Below, piece after piece: positions 55,501 through 64,000 of a DNA stretch of 64,000 bases (its first letter is position 1; each line of letters begins with the position of its first letter). The stretch is from contig NC_092183.1 of NCBI RefSeq assembly GCF_043641665.1, forward strand, positions 22,788,501 through 22,852,500, given 5' to 3'. The notes below the pieces were generated by a model. It searched no databases, was not told where the DNA came from, and saw only the letters and a list, made by a program, of their open reading frames with translations. This DNA is from Enoplosus armatus (taxonomy: Eukaryota; Chordata; Actinopteri; Centrarchiformes; Enoplosidae). A program made the translations under genes and the position numbers.

Positions 55501-58500
55501 TAATAATAATACTCATGAGGACTTTGTCAGAAAGGAAAGAAACCAGTAGTTTATCACACATGGACTAAACCAGGGGTCTCATTTATAAAACAGTGTGTAA
55601 GACCCATACTAAAAGTGTACGTGTGCACAAAAGCCAAAATGGCATGTGCCAAATATGAAAATCTAAGGCCCTGTGTTGCTCTGCCTCAACGCTCTGCGAT
55701 TTATGGAGTTTCCTGAAGGACAGATAGCTTTAAAGTAACCGCTAACTGCGGTTAGCTCAGTTAGCTGTGCAGGTATCTGTCCTATTAATGCTAGCTGACT
55801 CTGCCTGGACTGGGAGCTCAGAGCACCGTGGGAGTATTGACGTTTACACTGCTAGCACAGTAGCTTTGGATCGCTGGGAGTAGATTTAATAAAGCTAGTA
55901 AAGCTTTGTTTAAGCTTTAAAGTTAATAGGACCGCTAGTTGCACGGCTAACTGAGCTAACTAGTTAATGACAGCTACAGTTAGCAGCAGTTAGCGGTTAC
56001 TTTAAAAATAGCACTGAAATGAGCATAATATGCAACCTTTTATTCTGGGACTCCACTAGAGTAGCTTTGGATGATGCACAGTTCCTGAGCAGGTCGAATT
56101 TCAGTAGAAAGACTGAGCGCGTGGATAAGCTTGTCCCTGTACTTGGTGGGCGTGCTGTGCCTGGAGTAGAGTGTGGTGACTGTATAGTTGTGACATCACA
56201 ACTTTATGGAAGTCCTGACGGCTTGTTTAAAAAGGCACAGTTTCTGAATACAGGCTGCGTGCATTTCTCCTTGGACTGAGCCTTTTGATACTTTCACAGC
56301 ATTTAGATGTGCTCAAACTCAAAACCTCACTTTCTACAACATGGGACCTTTAAAGATATCTGTCCATCAGGAAATTCACAGAGAGTTGAGGCAGAGCATC
56401 CGGAGGACATCAGAAGGAAAACCAGAAATTATTTTCTCCATAAAATATGATCTAGTATCACTGAAGTATCATCAAATCTGTTGATCAAATTAAGTTATGA
56501 AGTACTTTTTGTACAGTTATCAATGAGGCCCGGCTCCAGAAACATTAGTTAGATCCGATCACAAGTGGTCACTCGAGACGCATGTGGGGACGCATGTTAA
56601 TGCTAGGTGTAAACAGGGCCACACTTATAAAACCGTGCGTACGCACATCTGCAAGCAATGTTCCCTTCATAAATCACAGTCCACCTGGAAATGTGCACAC
56701 GTGGATCAGCCTCATATCCTGCATAGTTATGGCTCACTACAAGCACAATTACAAATAACACTGCTGGTTTTAATGTTTATGATAACGTGAATCTATAATT
56801 AACGTTTGATATTAAGTGAAATTAAATGTGTGAGAGGCATCATTATACAATCTGGCTGCAATTCACCACCTCACCATGTGCGTCTCCAAAATGTTCGTAC
56901 ACATGGTTCACATTACACAAGTACTTACTTACTTTTACGTGAGAAGTGGCATCATTCAGGCCCATTTTGTGTGTACGCAAAGGTTATAAATGAGACCCTT
57001 GTATGGACATAAATGTATTTACAAATCTTGTAGAAATGTATCAAAAATATGGTTAGTCTTCATAAAAGATACCAACTGAAAGTAAACTACAGACCAAAGA
57101 ACAAGATAACAGCTGAGGTATGTATATCTATGGAGATAAATACATTTCACATCGCATAAATTACCTGACGGTTTGACTGAGTAGAAGCCAACAGCCTCTC
57201 CGTTTTTCCAGAGGATTTTTGCATTATCTTTTTCTCCATGGCAGAGGAAGGGAAGCTCCTCAGAGCTCATCTCCTTGGCTCTATAGATGACACGATTAAG
57301 GATGTATAAAACTATTCTCTCTCCTAATGTCTCCACCTGAGGGACACACACATAGAAAAACATATTATTAATATAATAGCACCCTGCAACATATGTTTGA
57401 ACTTGTGGCGTTGTGCAACATTTCCTTTCAAGGTTCCTGTCCATACTGGCTGATCCCTTCCTAACCTGACTTTACTGATAGAGATATGGGACAAAATCCA
57501 AAGTCTTCCGTCAGTGCAAAAAAGCATCGTGCAGCTCAGAAAGTGTGTGTCCTTGTCCTTGTCAGTTAACTGGCAAAACGTACATGCGACTACCACCGCA
57601 GGTTAGCAAGGAAACACTTGAGGCACTTTTGCTCTTGATTTGTTGAGCATCAGACTGCTGAAGCCTCATATTAGCTTCAGGTCAATATCAGATTGCATTT
57701 TTGCACAGATTTTGTCTCTTACAGTGTAGTCGCAGAAGAGATCACTTCAAAGCCACAATGGGCAGGAGGATTTACTGATTTTGGTGAAACTGGATCATAT
57801 TTTATGGAGAAAATATATTTCCCTCTGATGTCCTCCAGCTGCTCTGCCTCTGTGATTTACAGTTTCCTGATGGACGGCCACTGTACTGCCATTAGCTAAT
57901 TAGCTCAGTTAGTCGTGCATTAAATAAAGCTTTATTGAATGTCCATTGCCCATTTTCAGGAGGAAGGAGAGCACTGTAACACTGTAAAAAAGCTTGGTGG
58001 GCAAACAGCCTCGGGTCCACATTGACCTCTGCAGTCAGCCCAAGATTGGCACACCCTGATTATGTCAGTGCTGTGAACTCCTACTATATAACTATAATGC
58101 TGCACAAGTAATGATCACTGTGAGAAACTAGTCAGGGGAGAATGTTCATTGACCATATGCAGCAGATCTCTGATTAGAATAAATGAATATGAAAAGTGGA
58201 TTTCCTAGCTGGTAACACATCTCTTCATACCTCCACAGCTCCATCTCGAGCAGGGTCTGTTGTCTTGAGAATGTCGTTCACTGCCCACCACTGGTCCAGC
58301 AGGTACAGGGCCACAGCAGTGAATGGGTCACTGGGAGAGAAGAGGGCCAGGATCTTCTGTTTATCACTGGATCCATACAGAGGGACAAAGCCCACACTGG
58401 AAATGTCTATGGTAACCTGAGGAAAGACAGATGGCTCAGGACACAAAATTACAGTCCCATCCTCAAAGCACCCCAGGGTGCTGCAGCAACCACTTTGGGA

Positions 58501-59741
58501 ACAACTGCAAGTGCAGCGTGGTGTATTCAAAAGGTGTTCCTGTTATTTTATCTCCAGACAGAATAACAGGAATCTGCATCATGTTACACAACAGTTGCCT
58601 TTATGAACAGTGAACGGTGAACAGTATGTGCAAGACTGGAACTGTATTGTTTTGAAAGGTGTTTCTGTTGTTTTATCCCCAGACAAAACAGGAACAGGGA
58701 TTACATTTAGATAAGATAAAATAATATAATCCTTTATTAATCCCTCAGCGGGGACATTTGCATTGTTCCAGCAGCATACAGGATAGTGCAATAGAGACAT
58801 AAGTAGAAAATCAAGATAAATAAAAACAATAAAGACTGTTGTAAAAAAGCTACTAAAACTAAAAAAACAACTGCAATTTACACATTTACAGATTTTCAAA
58901 TTTACAAGTTCACAGAAAGAAAGTATACTGGATTGCACATAGAGAGGTGTGGGTATTGCACCATTCGTTACATTCAGAAGTATGTGGATTGTCCATGCTG
59001 GTGTGTGTGGTCTACTGGGAGCAGTGCTGATTGAAAAGCCTGACAGCAGCCTGCAGTACCTTTCCTTCACACACACCGCGGGTGACGCAGCCTGTCACTG
59101 AAGGAGCTGCCCAGTGCTGCTAGAGTGTCCTGCATGGGATGGGACATGTTCTCCCTCAGGGATGATATCTTAACCATCATCCGCCTTTCTCCCACCACTT
59201 CCACTGAGTCAAGGGGGCATCCCAGAACAGAACTGGCCTTCTTAATCAGTCTGTCCAGTTTCTTCCTGTCAGCAGCTGAGATGCTGCTGCCCCAGCAGAC
59301 CACTCCATAAAAGATGGCTGATGACACCACTGAGTCAAAGAAGGTCTTCAAGAGTGCCCCCTGCACTCCAAAACTCCTTAGGCTACACTAAACACAATTT
59401 TGAGTTCGAGTTGAACTGTGATTACTAAGAGTAATTCAAGCTTGATACATTGAGGCCCTGGCCCAGAGACTTTCAGACACTAAATGCTGCTCTTGCTGAC
59501 TTTTATTACACTTAAATGTGGATGGTTGAAAGACAGCACACTGGTCAGTCAGGAGTGAGCCAGGACAGCCCTGGGCCACAGATATCCAGCATGTGGTGTG
59601 TTTTACCTGGGTGGAGTCAGTGAGGGTGAGGTGTTCAGAAGAATCAGGGTTGCTGTATAGGAGGTTGTTCGTGTAGTTGTGGGCCAACCGTTCCAGCTCT
59701 GCCTGACTAACATCAGCCAGGAGATCCACGGGGAACTTCAT
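46957..59741 (-). CDS. fam169a: FAM169A-like (SLAP75 family) protein with giant acidic last exon; 10 coding exons
   Basis: Spliced minus-strand gene: 59741-59607, 58416-58231, 57336-57165, 55482-55303, 55160-55038, 54848-54715, 54623-54593, 54510-54411, 52745-52649, 52557-46957. All introns are GT-AG, all phases join, and the total is 6759 nt (2252 residues plus stop). Residues 1-265 match my memory of FAM169A: MKFPVDLLADVSQ, VGFVPLYGSSDKQKILALF, ALYLLDQWWAVNDI, LGERIVLYILNRVIYR, ILWKNGEAVGFYSVKPSG, SYQLPVMDSIFVRK, GLRYPLTKSMYK and YPGDTDLLWEVE. RGKGFG (residues 191-196) resembles the acetyl-CoA loop of GNAT folds, though enzyme activity is unproven. SLAP75 is reported as a soluble lamin-associated protein. 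Human FAM169A is about 670 residues, so this one is more than three times longer, all in the last exon. FAM169B is less likely given the basic RNLRKRK C-terminal end. The start ATG matches the family start. Confidence 0.88.
52649..52745 (-). CDS. fam169a: FAM169A-like exon 9
   Basis: 97 nt, ending in phase 0 at residue 386. Encodes IEDIEAETPREEQVSAQLKT and so on. Acceptor TTTTAG/A, donor GAG/GTGTGT. The exon 8-9 intron (52746-54410) holds a SINE and a hairpin-type repeat. Confidence 0.85.
53063..53430. repeat. Hairpin-type MITE-like repeat with internal tandem repeats
   Basis: The left end ACTACGAAGCAGGATTTTAG then GTTAGCAAGGTAACTTATG is mirrored imperfectly at the right by AGTAACTTATGCTGCAAACC then TAACCTGCTCCGGAGTAGG. 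Inside are a 2-copy repeat (AAAATTTCAACCCTAGAGTG, 53146-53198) and a 3-copy repeat (ACTTTTGTGACATTT, 53223-53272). It lies in intron 8-9 of the host gene. The family, possibly Harbinger-related, is a guess. Confidence 0.5.
53581..53811 (+). mobile_element. tRNA-derived SINE, B box lost
   Basis: Same family as 12314-12590: GGGCGGCATGGTGGCGCAGT, GTCCTTGAGCAAGACACTGA and AAGGCGCTATATAAGTGAGA. The segment with the B box (GGTTCGATCCC in the other copy) is missing. Possible TTCCCT target duplication at both ends. It is antisense to the host gene, in intron 8-9. Confidence 0.88.
54411..54510 (-). CDS. fam169a: FAM169A-like exon 8 (basic stretch)
   Basis: 100 nt, residues 321-354. Encodes ASRGRSSGSKQRKMGEKIAE, a basic stretch that could act as a nuclear localisation signal (inference). 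Acceptor TTTCAG/AG, donor ATCAG/GTCCGT. Confidence 0.85.
54593..54623 (-). CDS. fam169a: FAM169A-like exon 7 (31-nt microexon)
   Basis: Encodes EEVTLVRATK plus one base. Acceptor TATGTAG/GAG, donor AAAG/GTGAGC. The very short exon is supported because its phase (0 in, 1 out) is what exons 6 and 8 need. Confidence 0.82.
54715..54848 (-). CDS. fam169a: FAM169A-like exon 6
   Basis: 134 nt, residues 266-310, low conservation, rich in Glu, Thr and Val (EESLVITEVTEKDVVMEA). The acceptor has two adjacent AGs (CTCAG/CAG/TATCC), so a one-codon NAGNAG choice keeps the frame. The donor is GTG/GTAAAT. Confidence 0.87.
55038..55160 (-). CDS. fam169a: FAM169A-like exon 5
   Basis: 123 nt, residues 225-266. 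Contains CERYLCQYPGDTDLLWEVES, the end of the conserved domain. Acceptor GTTCCTAG/TG, donor AGTG/GTAAGA. Confidence 0.92.
55303..55482 (-). CDS. fam169a: FAM169A-like exon 4 (GNAT-like loop)
   Basis: 180 nt, residues 165-225. Contains SYQLPVMDSIFVRK, the glycine loop QRGKGFGLQMLEDF and GLRYPLTKSMYK. This is the region most like an acetyltransferase fold: a beta strand followed by R-G-K-G-x-G and a helix. Acceptor CTTGTAG/GC, donor AAAG/GTACAT. Confidence 0.93.
55570..57000. mobile_element. Composite non-autonomous DNA element in intron 3-4
   Basis: The outer ends are GGGGTCTCATTTATAAAAC (about 55573) and its approximate inverse TTATAAATGAGACCC (56984-56998). Inside, a second pair of inverted arms (CTCTGCCTCAACGCTCTGCG near 55680 against the complement of GAGAGTTGAGGCAGAGCATC near 56380) encloses a third inverted pair (AAAGTAACCGCTAACTGC, GGTTAGCTCAGTTAGC) at 55733-55770 and 55938-56006. 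There are no transposase motifs. The nested symmetry suggests one MITE inside another. Confidence 0.6.
57165..57336 (-). CDS. fam169a: FAM169A-like exon 3
   Basis: 172 nt, residues 108-165 (the last codon is split). Contains LGERIVLYILNRVIYR and ILWKNGEAVGFYSVKP. Acceptor CCCTCAG/GTG, donor TCAG/GTAATT. Confidence 0.93.
57690..57950. repeat. Fragment of the inner repeat of the intron 3-4 element
   Basis: CATATTTTATGGAGAAAATA, CTGATGTCCTCCAGCTGCTC, AGTTTCCTGATGGACGG and TTAGCTCAGTTAG match the inner part of the 55.6-56.5 kb element in order. It lies in intron 2-3 of the host gene. Confidence 0.6.
58231..58416 (-). CDS. fam169a: FAM169A-like exon 2
   Basis: 62 codons, phase 0 at both ends, residues 46-107. 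Contains VGFVPLYG, KILALFSPSD and ALYLLDQWWAVNDI, the best conserved part of the family. Acceptor TTTCCTCAG/GTT, donor GAG/GTATGA. Confidence 0.93.
58705..59390 (-). mobile_element. 5'-truncated L2-like LINE 3' end in intron 1
   Basis: The minus strand encodes LRSFGVQGALLKTFFDSVVS, FYGVVCWGSSISAADRKKL, RLIKKASSVLGCPLDSVEVV and GSSFSDRLRHPRCVKERY, open for about 99 codons, then a 3' UTR. It ends with TCCCCGCTGAGGGATTAATA and an (ATTTT)-like tail at 58705. Same family as 36655-37265. It is collinear with host gene transcription. Confidence 0.88.
59607..59741 (-). CDS. fam169a: FAM169A-like exon 1 (coding start)
   Basis: Encodes residues 1-45, from MKFPVDLL to LTLTDSTQ. The ATG (59739-59741) lies two bases inside an acceptor (TTGTGTAG/GG), so a 5' UTR exon must exist upstream. 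The donor is CAG/GTAAAA and the exon ends in phase 0. Confidence 0.9.
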
Positions 59742-59788
59742 CCCTACACAACATACAACAGACAGTAGTGGGTTCAGATGGGGGATGA

Positions 59789-59834
59789 ACCCTTTTTGCT
59801 GAGACTTCTCAGGAGAGGTCTCAGCAAAAAGGGT
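59789..59834. repeat. Perfect 17-bp inverted repeat (hairpin)
   Basis: ACCCTTTTTGCTGAGAC at 59789-59805 is followed after 12 bases by its exact complement at 59818-59834. It lies between the first coding exon and the candidate upstream exon of the host gene, about 45 bp beyond the exon 1 acceptor. Function unknown. Confidence 0.9.
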
Positions 59835-59858
59835 AAGGATTAGGATCTGTAAACTGAC

Positions 59859-59917
59859 CTCTCACATCTCCAATAGTAAAAATGTCATTGGGACACTTTG
59901 ACCAGGACTTTCCACCC
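59859..59917 (-). other. fam169a: Candidate upstream (5' UTR) exon of the FAM169A-like gene
   Basis: Minus-strand TTTCTCAG/GGGTGG acceptor and GAGAG/GTCAGT donor bracket 59 nt. Joined to exon 1 it stays open in the MKFPVD frame without an in-exon stop. In another frame it has a short upstream ORF (ATGACATTTTTACTATTGGA, ending TGA). I favour a 5' UTR exon because the family normally starts at MxFPVD, but an N-terminal extension cannot be excluded. Confidence 0.4.
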
Positions 59918-60582
59918 CTGAGAAATACATGTCATGTCAAGATAATGAAGTAACAGCCAGATGCGAAGACAATGAAATTACTCTTTTGACTATTTTAACT
60001 GGTGATTAAAGCTACAGTAGGCAATATTATTGAATTATACTTTAGGTTAAAATAACCAATTTTGACCATTGCATGTCACTAACAATATCTAATGGAAGGG
60101 CCGGGTTAGCTAGCACATAACTGGCCAATCACATTGACTCCGTACAAACAAGGGCTTCTACATAAGGTTTTTGTTGTTTTTTTTACATCAGAAGGATGTG
60201 CTCAATTACATAACATTACAGCACATATCTCTCTCTGATAGGAGAGGGGGTGTCCAAAAAATAGATTTTAATACAGGAAAATCCTAACTAAAGAAGATGT
60301 TGGCTGAGATGTACAAAAAGTAACTATTGGGATACACTGCACATGACAGACCATAGCTCGGCTGTAACCAGTAATACTGTTTTCATCCAGTTGTATAATT
60401 TAAATGTAAAGCTCCAAGTTCATTACAAGTCATGAATTAAACAATTCACAACATATTGTATGTCAAATCTGGCTCAGTTCAGGGCTGTGTTTGCTGAGCT
60501 GATAGCTCCTGATCTGTTACCACATCTGGTTGTTTTTGCACTGCTTTGTTTTGCTGCTCATGTAGTGAATGTATCATAACAT

Positions 60583-60608
60583 ACCACCACCACCACCACC
60601 ACCACCAC
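60583..60608. repeat. (ACC)n microsatellite
   Basis: About eight to nine perfect ACC units. Confidence 0.95.
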
Positions 60609-60804
60609 AACTGCCCTAACAAGTAGTTCAGCTTCAAAATGTGTGCAACTTGGCAGCATTTACATTGACTGACTAGTAGAACTTGACTTAACTTGAATGC
60701 ATGTTAGGTGTGTGTTCTCGGTGAGAGGATTAGCTTTATGTGGAACAGTTTGATCTGGAAGTGTAAAAACATATATATACACACACACACATTCAACATA
60801 TATT

Positions 60805-61020
60805 TGATAACCCTGTTTCAGAAAGCGGGTTTAGTGAAAACTGAGTTAGTTAACCCTGAGATGAGGGAAACTCTGGGTTTTCAGTTCCAGAAACACAGCT
60901 GACTTTAACTGTGGGTCAGTGTGTCAGTTACTGTGGTAACACTGTGAACCTAACCTGCTCACTGAGTGTCTCTCTGTCTCCTCCTGTTGAGCCTAAAGCC
61001 GCTGTCTGACACGCTGTTTC
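60805..61020. mobile_element. Hairpin-type repeat, Harbinger-like by appearance
   Basis: CCCTGTTTCAGAAAGCGGGT, AACTCTGGGTTTTCAGTTCC and CTGTCTGACACGCTGTTTCA are phrases I associate with a common fish PIF/Harbinger-related repeat. The right end was not located. The remaining 59.92-63.73 kb has no recognisable gene. Confidence 0.4.
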
Positions 61021-63097
61021 ATTTCCTCGTACAGCCCTTATACAAGCGCACATTGGAGTGCATTAATTTGTGCCAGTTTGTGTTTAAGAAACATCGAAAT
61101 CCTGGTTGGATATTCATTGGTTACCCAAGAACTATCTTTAATATTACAGCTCTTATGATCATCAATGTGAGAACAGAGACAGCGATCTGTGGACAATCAA
61201 ATCTATACACTGTCCTTCTTTCTAACACTGTGACTCTGAGGACATTAAGGCAGCTGTCAAGTTGTCAACCAGTTCCCCTGAAACATTTAGCGCACATACT
61301 GTAGGAATCACTGTTTAAATAAAACACATCTGTATGAAGCTTCAGACGAATCGATCAATCAATAATCATTTATCATGTTGTGATTGGTTAGTTAGCATAT
61401 CATGTTGGAGATGATGTGGTAAGGGTGATGCAGCTGAATAGACTTTAAGACTTTAAAACTGAACTAAAAGTATTTTAAAAGTGAGTTTTTAATATCTGCT
61501 GCATAAAGTCTTAATGTGTTTTAACAGCATTTCAGTGACTGAATTTACACACGCTGAAAGATGGCTATAAAATCTGGATACTTTACTTTATTTTGGTCAC
61601 TGCACTGTTTGTTATTTATCTTATCTTATTTTTATTTTTATTCTTATTTTTTACATTTTTAACAACCATTATGGCCACATAACAGCAGCACCTGTGGAAA
61701 TGATGCAAATGTTTCTCTGTGGTTAGTCAGAATACAGCAAAAATGTGTGTCCTGTGTGGATTTACATAAAGATAAATGTTTAGTCAATAATAGGTTAATC
61801 AATATTGACTAAAGAATTTGGGGCCAGATCATTTGCAGCCCTTTTCTAGAAGTGAGTGATCTAACCAGTCAAAGGGAGTTTCCACAACATTCACCCAACC
61901 CAACATTTGTTTTTATTCATGGCTTATAATTTGTCTATGACGCATTAATAGAGCTCCCTCTTATAACGTTTTATCTTGCCGTTATTTCATAATTGCAAAT
62001 TTTGTCATTTAAGCTTTTTATTTTGATGTGTACCTTACCTTTATAGTAAAATGAAATACTTGTTAGCAAAAATGATTGCAGTGATAAACTACAAATTATC
62101 AATCTCACATTGATCTCCACAAAATACCCAAACCAGATAAATCCATAGCTCTCCCAATCCCAAAACATGCCTGTAAACAAAACAGTAGTCTATTGAGATC
62201 ATAGTTTCTACAGTATGTGGGATAAACTTGACCTTAACATGTGGCGGCAGTAACCTGATTCAATCCACCTGCCACAACAAATGCCAGTTAATCCTCAGTG
62301 ATCTCTTCTGAGACTAATAAACTGTGAATGTTACTTTATCAAGTTAGCTTTAGTTAGTAAGAAGAAACTGAACTTGGCTTCTTATCATATTTCTTTTTAT
62401 TATCATCATTCTTAGAAATAGGGCTATAGACACAGGTGGAACTGTTGTCTTTGATTCAGATTTAGTGACAGTGAATGAGCACCTGAAGCTAACATGGCCA
62501 ACATGTCAAACCACTTGCCTCTGAGTTTAAGTTGATTAAAAAATGAGTTTAATTATGACCCTTATAACCTGCCAAGAGACTCACAACAAGCAGCCACAAG
62601 TTGAGAAAACTCAGTCTGTTTCAACATACCAGCAAACTATCATAGAAACCTTAGAACAGAACCAATTCTACATCATACTGTTTTGAAATTGAAACCATGA
62701 CTAAATAACAGGATTCTTCAGTGCTTCAGTGCTTTCAAGGTGACTTAATAAATGCAACATCAATAACTTTGAAATATATTTCAGATTACCAGCTGTGTTT
62801 GACTTCATGGTCAGGATTTTTGATTCCCTCAAACACCTATAGTGTCCCAGTACTAACCCACTCCTGCTACAATCAATGATGTGGAGAAGAAAAACAAATG
62901 CTAAACTAGCTTGACCACTTTTCCACCCACCACGCAAACAGCATCCATTGCTGCAGGGTGGTGTAAAATTATGTGAAACTAGCAGACTGATGTCACAGTT
63001 AAAGGAGGTTGTAGTAGGAAGCAAACAGGGTTAATAACTGATACCTTAGTTTCAGGGGCTGCAGGGTGGAGCTACATTTTTTATTCTACACATGCAT

Positions 63098-63121
63098 CCC
63101 CCCCCCCCCCCCCCCCCCCCC
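63098..63121. repeat. Poly(C) run, 24 bases
   Basis: Uninterrupted C tract, a likely site of length error in the assembly. Confidence 0.97.
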
Positions 63122-63734
63122 AAATACATGCTCATTCACAAGGCCTCAACAGCTGTATGCCCACACAAGCTTGTGTCTTGACAGAAATACAACAAATACA
63201 AGAACACGGTCTAATTCAAACCTTTTCAGACACTTAGAGCCCTCTCAGCTACAAGCTTCACTCTTCGTCATTGCAAGCATATTTAAATGTGACTGGATTC
63301 ATTTTCTTTCTGAAAAGTTGAAACAGCTCACATTGTGCAAAGCCCCCCACTGCAGCAACTAAGGTTCATTACCTGGTTGCAGAGCCTCTAGGGGCTGGGG
63401 GTGGGAAGTGCTTGTCACTACACTAGAGGCTCATACTGGTTGGTCAGGAGGCATGTCTGTATAGTATGGTATCTAATGCGTGTAGCATGAACCACTGTAT
63501 GCCCTCACGTTCTGGTGAAAAGAAGAGACTGGTAACACCTCAGGCTGGATGGAACCGTAGTACTTTTTAGCAGTGGCTGAAATGTGTCACTGAGTATCAA
63601 AAACTGTCCAGTACCAAATGCTGGTATCAAATGTTTGGTCAGATTTGTAATCTTATTTCCTTATTCTTGTATCAGGTACTTTAAATTTTATACTGTATTT
63701 TATTATGGCAAAGTTTTTTACAACTGGTTGTGTT

Positions 63735-64000
63735 TAGTAGAGCCCGACCGATTTATCGGTCAGCCAATTTTATTGGCTGATAATGGCCTTTCACAGATAT
63801 ACCGGTTCAGTGTATATGTTTTCCGATATGCACCAAACTTATCAGAAAAATGAACAGTTGAACAAACATCAGCGTGATAAGAAGTACCTGAAATGACAGA
63901 AACCATCTTTGGGAAAAATGTATTTGACGTGTACTTTGATTTTATTTTATTTGGCCCATGTTCCATCTGCTAACATGGAGGGGGTGGGGTTTATGACCTG
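63735..64000. repeat. Dispersed teleost repeat, cut by window end
   Basis: AGAGCCCGACCGATTTATCG, GGCCTTTCACAGATATACCG and CATCTGCTAACATGGAGGGG are phrases known to me from very common ray-finned fish repeats. The 89-codon plus-strand frame across it is not credible as a gene. Confidence 0.55.

Noticed and set aside
60966..61304. 112-codon plus-strand frame
   Set aside because: Its start overlaps a Harbinger-like repeat. No recognisable domain and no splice context.

Overview
This is a teleost fish nuclear genome window. The evidence is an intron-rich vertebrate gene with GT-AG splice sites, a tRNA-derived fish SINE, teleost L2/CR1-like and L1 LINEs, piggyBac, hAT and Helitron remains, and a large satellite. 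I do not name a species. LAYOUT, 1-12.2 kb: the inside edge of a satellite array made of about 29.4-bp monomers organised into 147-bp (5-monomer) and 206-bp (7-monomer) higher-order units. A 200-N assembly gap sits at 5792-5991. The array is homogeneous to about 9.0 kb, then decays. 12.2-18.4 kb: satellite relics mixed with a low-copy block present three times. One copy carries a SINE that its sister lacks. Dead LINE pieces also lie here. 18.4-21.6 kb: almost featureless, apart from a segment that reappears inverted at 36.3-36.6 kb. 21.6-31.7 kb: a four-layer transposon nest. A minus-strand LINE is split by an L1, the L1 by a second LINE of the first family, and that LINE by an hAT element. 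The L1 has a recognisable TT/AAAA target duplication and the hAT an 8-bp one. 33.3-36.3 kb: a piggyBac element with matching termini, all three catalytic Asp residues and a single visible coding lesion. 36.6-44.5 kb: LINE 3' ends, LTR-like pieces, and a mosaic of L2 reverse transcriptase, Helitron N-terminal region and GIY-YIG-like fragments. HOST GENE, 46.96-59.74 kb (minus): ten coding exons that join in frame into a 2252-residue protein whose N-terminal ~265 residues match the FAM169A (SLAP75, soluble lamin-associated protein) family as I remember it. The last exon is 5.6 kb without a stop and encodes 1866 residues of acidic, Glu-rich sequence. About 15 short basic motifs of the type R-x-L-R-x-G-R-K followed by T-P-R-x-K-S-K-R punctuate it. 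The family's usual C-terminal tail ends with one such motif, so this looks like an expansion of it by internal duplication. This is the most interesting feature of the window. HOW IT FITS TOGETHER: there is one real host gene, with ordinary intronic transposon debris. Everything else is satellite and mobile DNA. The nested elements and the SINE empty site allow relative dating of insertions from this window alone. 60-64 kb, upstream of the gene: no coding sequence seen, only simple repeats and dispersed repeat fragments.
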